A DNA stretch of 11,108 nt from an uncultured Ruminococcus sp. (GTDB lineage Bacteria; Bacillota; Clostridia; Oscillospirales; Ruminococcaceae). Of the stretch, positions 6,994 through 11,108 are shown in pieces. The translations under genes were made by a program, and so were the position numbers. How positions within the stretch are numbered: the first letter of the stretch is position 1; each line of letters begins with the position of its first letter. The stretch covers positions 1 through 11,108 of the forward strand of contig CACYBC010000173.1 of assembly GCA_902772615.1 (NCBI GenBank), written 5' to 3'. Under the pieces are notes generated by a model, which worked only from the letters and a program-made list of their open reading frames with translations, was not told where the DNA came from and did not search any database.

Positions 6994-7971
6994 TTATTTT
7001 TCGTATAAGAAACACCATACTGTGCGTTCCCCGACCTTTACGGGTTCGGGAACCTGGTTGCGGCAGCGTTCCGTAGCCTTGGAACACCTGGTACAGAACG
7101 GACAGCCCTTGGGGGGATTGATCGGACTTGGGATCTCGCCCTCCAGGACGATCCTGCTCTTGCTTTTCGCTGTATCAGGATCAGGTACGGGGATCGCTGA
7201 CAAAAGTGCCTGGGTATAAGGATGGAGCGGTCTGTAGTATACGTCGTTGGACGGTCCCAGCTCCACGATATGCCCGAGATACATTACTCCGATCTCATCG
7301 GAAATGTACTTGACCATGCTCAGATCGTGAGCAATGAACAAATATGATAATCCCATCTCTTCCTGAATGTTCTTCAGAAGATTGACTACCTGTGCCTGAA
7401 TGGAGACATCCAGAGCGGAGATAGGTTCATCACAGACAATGAATTTCGGATTGACGGCAAGTGCCCTTGCAACGCCTATCCTCTGTCTCTGTCCGCCGGA
7501 GAATTCCTGCGGATATCTGCGGATATGGTCCGGCTTGAGGCCGACTATCTTGAGGAGTTCGACTGCGCGTGCTTCCCTCTCCTCATCGGTATCGTAGATC
7601 TTGTGGATGATCATGGGCTCTTTGATGATCTCGCCGACGGTCATCCTCGGGTTCAGAGAGGCGTAAGGATCCTGGAAGATCATCTGAACGTTCTTCCTGA
7701 AGGCCTTCAGCTCGTCTCCCTTGATGTTGGAGATGTCCTTGCCCTCAAACTCAATATTGCCTTCAACAGGATCGTAGAGCTTAACGATGGTCCTTCCGAG
7801 GGTGCTCTTTCCGCATCCGCTCTCGCCGACCAGACCGAAAGTCTCGTTGTGCTTGATCTCGAAGCTGACACCGTCGACGGCTTTTACGATCTGCTTGGGT
7901 GAGAAGATGCCCTTTGTGACGTCAAAATGAGTCTTTACATTGTTTACTTTAAGGATCGGCTGTTCACTCAT
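6994..7971 (-). CDS. oppF: Oligopeptide ABC transporter ATP-binding protein F
   Basis: Cytosolic ATPase of 325 residues, partner of OppD, powering peptide import. Motifs in order: Walker A GESGCGKST (49-57), Q-loop at Q100 in MIFQDPYASLNPRM, ABC signature FSGGQRQR (157-164), Walker B FIVCDEP (177-183), D-loop SALD, and switch His H215 in FIAHD. The C-terminal oligo_HPY region carries PPKGCPFCTRCSKATERC: C290, C296 and C303 with the 5- and 6-residue spacing typical of Opp/Dpp ATPases, plus C320 near the end and an extra C293. Such cysteine sets hold a [4Fe-4S] cluster in some characterised Opp/Dpp ATPases; that this one does is inference. The start at 7971 overlaps the oppD stop by 8 bases (ATGAGTGA), implying coupled translation. 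The sequence PYASLNPRMTVGEI and gene order favour the F subunit over D. Confidence 0.94.
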   Translation of the reverse strand: MSEQPILKVNNVKTHFDVTKGIFSPKQIVKAVDGVSFEIKHNETFGLVGESGCGKSTLGRTIVKLYDPVEGNIEFEGKDISNIKGDELKAFRKNVQMIFQDPYASLNPRMTVGEIIKEPMIIHKIYDTDEEREARAVELLKIVGLKPDHIRRYPQEFSGGQRQRIGVARALAVNPKFIVCDEPISALDVSIQAQVVNLLKNIQEEMGLSYLFIAHDLSMVKYISDEIGVMYLGHIVELGPSNDVYYRPLHPYTQALLSAIPVPDPDTAKSKSRIVLEGEIPSPINPPKGCPFCTRCSKATERCRNQVPEPVKVGERTVWCFLYEK

Positions 7972-8971
7972 TGTTCTTCACCCTTTCATCCTGGAGCCAG
8001 CAGCTGCAGCTGTGTGTTTCGCTGAATACTGTTTCGCCGGGCATATGGTACTTGCAGACCTTCATGGCCTTATCGCAGCGGTCTACGAAGGGACATCCCT
8101 TGGGAGGATCGAGCAGGTCCGGAGGAGATCCCGGTATCGGGGTAAGGGGACTCTTGGACTCGTCATCGGGGTTTGAGATACAGTTGAGCAGTCCCATCGT
8201 ATACGGGTGCTTGGGCTCATAGAATATCTCTCTGTCCGTTCCTATCTCAACGATCTTGCCGCCGTACATGATGGCGATCCTGTCGCAGAGTTTTGCAACG
8301 ACGCCAAGGTCATGAGTGATCATGATGATGGCGGAATTCGTGTCGTTCCTGATATTGTCGATTAGTTCCAGCACCTGTGCCTGAATGGTGACGTCAAGAG
8401 CGGTGGTGGGCTCGTCTGCAATGATCAGTTTGGGGTTGTTCGCCAGAGCGATGGCGATTATGATCCTCTGTCTCATACCGCCCGAGAACTCGAAGGGATA
8501 CTGTTTCAGTCTGCTCTCGGGAGAAGGAATACCGACCAGTCTCATGAGCTCAAGTGCTCTCTCGACTGCCTGCGCCTTGGTCATGTCCGTATGTTCGAGG
8601 ATGGGCTCGATAAGCTGGTTCTCGATCGTCATGATCGGATTCAGGAACGTCATAGGATCCTGAAAGATCATGGCCATGTCGTTTCCTCTTATCTTGCGCA
8701 TCGCTTCCGTATATTCTTTTTTATTGGCGAAATGCGAAGGAGTTATGTCCTTGCCGTCGAATTTGATATCTGCGCCGTCCCCGACGACGCCGTTCTCGGC
8801 AAGAAGACCTATGATGGTATACATCGTCTGGGATTTTCCGGATCCGGACTCGCCGACTATTCCGAGCACTTCGCCGTCATTTACCTGAAAAGAGACGTCG
8901 CGGACAGCCTGCACTATGCCCTGATCAGTGATGAAATCTGTTTTAAGATTCTTAACTTCCAGTAATGCCAT
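7964..8971 (-). CDS. oppD: Oligopeptide ABC transporter ATP-binding protein D
   Basis: Cytosolic ATPase of 335 residues, the second nucleotide-binding subunit of the importer. Walker A GESGSGKSQ (40-48), Q-loop at Q104 in MIFQDPMTFLNP, signature FSGGMRQR (162-169), Walker B LIIADEP (182-188), D-loop TALD, and switch His H220 in MITHD. MFQDPM(T)xLNP and SGGMRQR are typical of the D subunit, against SGGQRQR in the F subunit next door. The C-terminal region has PPKGCPFVDRCDKAMKVC (C293, C299, C306) and HSCSCW (C322, C324), again the Opp/Dpp cysteine pattern linked to an iron-sulfur cluster in characterised homologues. The start at 8971 has TAGGAGAGAG upstream and follows the oppC stop by 9 bases; the end overlaps oppF. 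All catalytic motifs are intact. Confidence 0.94.
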   Translation of the reverse strand: MALLEVKNLKTDFITDQGIVQAVRDVSFQVNDGEVLGIVGESGSGKSQTMYTIIGLLAENGVVGDGADIKFDGKDITPSHFANKKEYTEAMRKIRGNDMAMIFQDPMTFLNPIMTIENQLIEPILEHTDMTKAQAVERALELMRLVGIPSPESRLKQYPFEFSGGMRQRIIIAIALANNPKLIIADEPTTALDVTIQAQVLELIDNIRNDTNSAIIMITHDLGVVAKLCDRIAIMYGGKIVEIGTDREIFYEPKHPYTMGLLNCISNPDDESKSPLTPIPGSPPDLLDPPKGCPFVDRCDKAMKVCKYHMPGETVFSETHSCSCWLQDERVKNNE

Positions 8972-8980
8972 GACTCTCTC

Positions 8981-9916
8981 CTATCTCTTATTGATATCAA
9001 ACGCATCAGCAAGTCCATCGCCGATGAAGTTCAGTGAGAGGACCGTGAGGCAGATGACCATTGTGGGCCATACGACCTGGATCGGATATGTGAAGGCAAG
9101 CGAGCGGACATCGTTGGCAAGTTTGCCCCATGAAGGGATCGTCGGATCAAGGCCGATGCCCAGCATGCTCAGGAATGCCTCTGTGAAGATAGCGGAGGGG
9201 ATCATCATGGTCAGTGTGACGATGATGGGCCCGATCGCGTTTGCTACGAGGTGTCTGAGCAGGATCCTCATGTCGCTGGCGCCGATGACCCTGGCTGCGA
9301 GAGCGAATTCCATCTCCTTGAGGGAGAGGACCTGGGCTCTTACCTGACGCGCCATTCCGATCCACGAAGTGAGGCAGATGGCGAACATCATGGACCCGAG
9401 GCTGTTGCCGAAGATCATGAGGATGATGACTACATACAGAAGGCTGGGAACGGAATAGATTATATCGATGATCCTCATCATGATCATGTCCGTTTTGCCG
9501 CCGACATATCCGGAGATACCGCCGTATATGATGCCTATGAACAGGTTGATGGCAGCCGTGGCCACGCCTATCGAGAGGGATACGCGTCCGCCGTACATGA
9601 TGCGGACCAGAATGTCTCTTCCCAGTTTGTCCGTTCCGAGCGGGTGCTCCCAGCAGGGTTTGAGGTTCTTGATGGAAAGGTCCTGAGCATCATACTCATA
9701 GGGCGAGACCATCGGGATTATGATGGAACCGATCAGCATGATCACCATGAATGACAGGCCGATCATTGCAGCCTTATTGGCCTTGAACTTCCTCCAGGCG
9801 TCCTGCAGGAAGGTCTTGGATTCCATCGCTATGAATTCTGAGTTCTTCTCGTCTTCGGGAAGAGGCTCGAACATATCGTCCTCAAGGACTAAATCTTTTG
9901 TCAATTCTTCACTCAT
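8981..9916 (-). CDS. oppC: Oligopeptide ABC transporter permease C
   Basis: Inner-membrane permease of 311 residues, forming the channel with OppB. A long acidic cytoplasmic N-terminus (about 1-45) leads into TM1 (about 48-70). The OppC hallmark HPLGTDKLGRDILVRIMYGG lies at 91-110, followed by further hydrophobic segments (about 112-138, 154-180, 230-250 and 278-298). The coupling-helix (EAA-type) region ALAARVIGASDMRILLRHLV contacts an ATPase subunit. It ends nine bases before oppD and begins eight bases after the oppB stop. The start is less certain than its neighbours': ATG at 9916 has AGGA abutting it with no spacer and a weak AAGTAGGT further up, while in-frame ATG at 9874 has GAGG five bases upstream. 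The shorter form would lose 14 residues and keep every conserved part. I keep the longer form because it gives the tightest operon spacing. Confidence 0.92.
   Translation of the reverse strand: MSEELTKDLVLEDDMFEPLPEDEKNSEFIAMESKTFLQDAWRKFKANKAAMIGLSFMVIMLIGSIIIPMVSPYEYDAQDLSIKNLKPCWEHPLGTDKLGRDILVRIMYGGRVSLSIGVATAAINLFIGIIYGGISGYVGGKTDMIMMRIIDIIYSVPSLLYVVIILMIFGNSLGSMMFAICLTSWIGMARQVRAQVLSLKEMEFALAARVIGASDMRILLRHLVANAIGPIIVTLTMMIPSAIFTEAFLSMLGIGLDPTIPSWGKLANDVRSLAFTYPIQVVWPTMVICLTVLSLNFIGDGLADAFDINKR
9878..9883 (-). promoter_or_regulatory. Possible internal ribosome site for a shorter OppC
   Basis: GAGGAC on the minus strand stands just before an in-frame ATG at 9872-9874 (five bases from GAGG). 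It is better spaced than the site before the upstream ATG at 9916, so OppC may start at residue 15 of the long form. An acidic codon run could also make this motif by chance. Confidence 0.3.
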
Positions 9917-9924
9917 TCCTAGAC

Positions 9925-10848
9925 CTACTTTCCAAGCTTGATTCTCGGGTCAACGATCGCTGAGGTTATATCCGAGACCAGGTTCATCACAATTACCAGA
10001 GCTCCGAAGAAGATCGTCAGTCCCATGACCAGAGGATAGTCGCGGTTCGTGATGGAACTTGAGAACTCCTTGCCTATTCCGTGAATGGTGAACAGATTTT
10101 CAATTACGAGTGAGCCTGTGATCGCGTTCGCGAACATCGGGCCCGCATGAGTGATGACAGGAAGCAGAGCGTTCTTGAGTCCGTGCTTGATCGTGACTCT
10201 CCTGTCGCTCAGTCCTTTCGATCTGCCGAGCGTGATGTAATCCTTGTGCATCTCATCGCGCAGCGACTGTCTGGTAAGACGCGTTACCATGGAAAGGTTG
10301 TTCAGAGCAAGTGCGCTCGCGGGAAGGATGTAGTGGACCGGTGTGTCGAGTCCGCTGACCGGAAGAAGCTTCCAGGTGACGCCGAACAGCACCATCATTA
10401 TCATCGCGAAAAGGAATGACGGTATCGATACACCGATACTGGCTATCATCGTAATGACGCTGTTGAGCCACTTCTTCTTGGTCAGCGCTCCTATGATGCC
10501 CAGCGTGAGACCTAAAGTGATCGCAACTACGAAAGAGACCGCGCCGAGCTTAGCTGTGGGTACGAATTCCGTGGCGATGATCTCATTGACCTGGCGGTTC
10601 TTCTTGAAGATCGACTCACCGAAATCGCCCTTTACCGCGTTACTAAGGAACATGACATACTGCGTACCGAGCGGCTTGTCCAGTCCGAACTTCTCGTTCA
10701 GTGAATCGTACTGGGCCTGCGTCATACGCTTGTTATCCTGCTCGAACGGGTTACCGGGCATGTAATGCACGCCGAAGAACGTGATCGTAGCGAGGATGAA
10801 CAGCGTCAGAGCACCGATCAGTATACGCTTGATAATGTACTTGACCAT
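9925..10848 (-). CDS. oppB: Oligopeptide ABC transporter permease B
   Basis: Inner-membrane permease of 307 residues and the first gene of the transporter set. TM1 (about 8-29) is followed by the OppB/DppB block HYMPGNPFEQD, an extracytoplasmic stretch with FGLDKPLGTQYVMFLSN and GDFGESIF, then hydrophobic segments near 100-121, 130-157, 172-188, 228-250 and 274-296. The EAA-type coupling loop is seen in DYITLGRSKGLSDRRV and HGLKNALLPVI, where family members usually read ARAKG; here it is GRSKG. The C-terminus VDPRIKLGK matches the common DPRIRL ending. ATG at 10848 has a textbook AGGAGG with a five-base spacer. An AT-rich leader with a candidate promoter lies upstream, so this is probably the first gene of the operon. 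Confidence 0.94.
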   Translation of the reverse strand: MVKYIIKRILIGALTLFILATITFFGVHYMPGNPFEQDNKRMTQAQYDSLNEKFGLDKPLGTQYVMFLSNAVKGDFGESIFKKNRQVNEIIATEFVPTAKLGAVSFVVAITLGLTLGIIGALTKKKWLNSVITMIASIGVSIPSFLFAMIMMVLFGVTWKLLPVSGLDTPVHYILPASALALNNLSMVTRLTRQSLRDEMHKDYITLGRSKGLSDRRVTIKHGLKNALLPVITHAGPMFANAITGSLVIENLFTIHGIGKEFSSSITNRDYPLVMGLTIFFGALVIVMNLVSDITSAIVDPRIKLGK

Positions 10849-10978
10849 CTATTCCTCCTAAAAATGATTTATATCCATAAAATGATCAACTTAGTACCGC
10901 GCAAGAAAAAAGTGGATTTTATAAACGAAACGGTATAATATTAATCTCGCGCTGAATAATAGGCAAATTCTACTGTAT

Positions 10979-10984
10979 ATTATA
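10979..10984 (-). promoter_or_regulatory. Isolated perfect -10 box (TATAAT) in the opp leader
   Basis: A minus-strand TATAAT matches the -10 consensus fully but has no recognisable -35 hexamer 16-19 bases upstream and no TGn extension. It might be a weak or activator-dependent second promoter nearer to oppB, or a chance match in AT-rich sequence. Confidence 0.2.
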
Positions 10985-11020
10985 GATTTTCGCCGATATG
11001 ATTCCCGAATCTTAACGTAA

Positions 11021-11050
11021 AATATAATACGGGACAGCACGGGATTTCAA
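11021..11050 (-). promoter_or_regulatory. Candidate sigma-70 promoter for the opp operon
   Basis: On the minus strand TTGAAA (-35, 5 of 6 to consensus, plus-strand 11045-11050) is followed after 18 bases by TATATT (-10, 5 of 6, plus-strand 11021-11026); an overlapping TATTAT with a 15-base spacer is also possible. The start would fall near 11014, leaving a leader of about 165 bases before oppB. AT-rich DNA yields chance matches, so confidence is moderate. Confidence 0.42.
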
Positions 11051-11108
11051 CACTTTAAAGCGTTTGTAACGAGTTTTCTCTCTCTTGGCACAAATATCCA
11101 AAACAATC

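Larger units (their letters stand above)
10849..11108 (-). promoter_or_regulatory. AT-rich leader and promoter region of the opp operon
   Basis: No convincing coding region is seen in these 260 bases on either strand. The base composition is clearly more AT-rich than the genes. It holds the oppB ribosome site (AGGAGG just upstream of 10848), one reasonable sigma-70 promoter, a second isolated TATAAT, and a small dyad, GATTC-CC-GAATC, at 11000-11011 that could be an operator. No riboswitch or T-box core was recognised. The next gene to the right lies outside the window. Confidence 0.6.

Noticed and set aside
10940..11028. Plus-strand TATAAT boxes as promoters for a rightward gene
   Set aside because: Two matches occur, but neither has a -35 at proper spacing. 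The region is AT-rich and no plus-strand gene starts within the window.
1..11108. Mobile elements, CRISPR arrays, tRNA/rRNA genes, riboswitches, defence genes
   Set aside because: No transposase or integrase motif, no regularly spaced repeat, no tRNA-like sequence and no known riboswitch core was found on reading both strands. All long stretches are accounted for by transporter and peptidase genes.

Overview
The window reads as one locus for peptide uptake and breakdown. The likely host is a low- to mid-GC Gram-positive bacterium (Bacillota, most likely a peptide- or amino-acid-fermenting member of the Clostridia). The evidence is a Firmicutes-style lipoprotein signal on the binding protein, strong AGGAGG-type ribosome sites, AT-rich intergenic DNA around more GC-rich genes, and the PepC/M29/Opp gene content. 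The taxonomic call is inference from style, not from a marker gene.

Left arm, plus strand (1-1765): the C-terminal third of a PepC-type cysteine aminopeptidase is followed after 13 bases by a complete M24-family (Xaa-Pro aminopeptidase-like) metallopeptidase. Both probably share a transcript that ends at a perfect 16-bp stem-loop at 1785-1832. This hairpin is flanked by T-rich tails on both strands, so it also serves the convergent genes coming from the right.

Right arm, minus strand (10848 down to 1846): a complete oligopeptide ABC transporter in the order oppB-oppC-oppD-oppF-oppA. Gaps are 8-18 bases and oppD/oppF overlap by 8 bases. Two further cytosolic aminopeptidases follow, an M29 enzyme (PepS/AmpS type) and an M28-related enzyme with a probable C-terminal winged-helix-like domain. 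A candidate sigma-70 promoter lies about 170 bases upstream of oppB in an AT-rich 260-base leader. The 218 bases between oppA and the M29 gene hold a strong GC-rich hairpin and a second, longer imperfect hairpin with a T-run, so expression of transporter and peptidases may be uncoupled there.

How it works together: OppA captures peptides at the cell surface, OppB/OppC form the channel, OppD/OppF power import, and four aminopeptidases of unrelated catalytic classes (cysteine C1-B, metallo M24, M28-like, M29) can trim the peptides to free amino acids in the cytosol, with M24 possibly dealing with proline-containing peptides.

I found no mobile element, CRISPR, RNA gene or defence system. I see no clearly undescribed system. 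The most interesting points are the clustering of four peptidase classes with one transporter, the structured oppA-M29 spacer, and the conserved cysteine sets in both ATPases.
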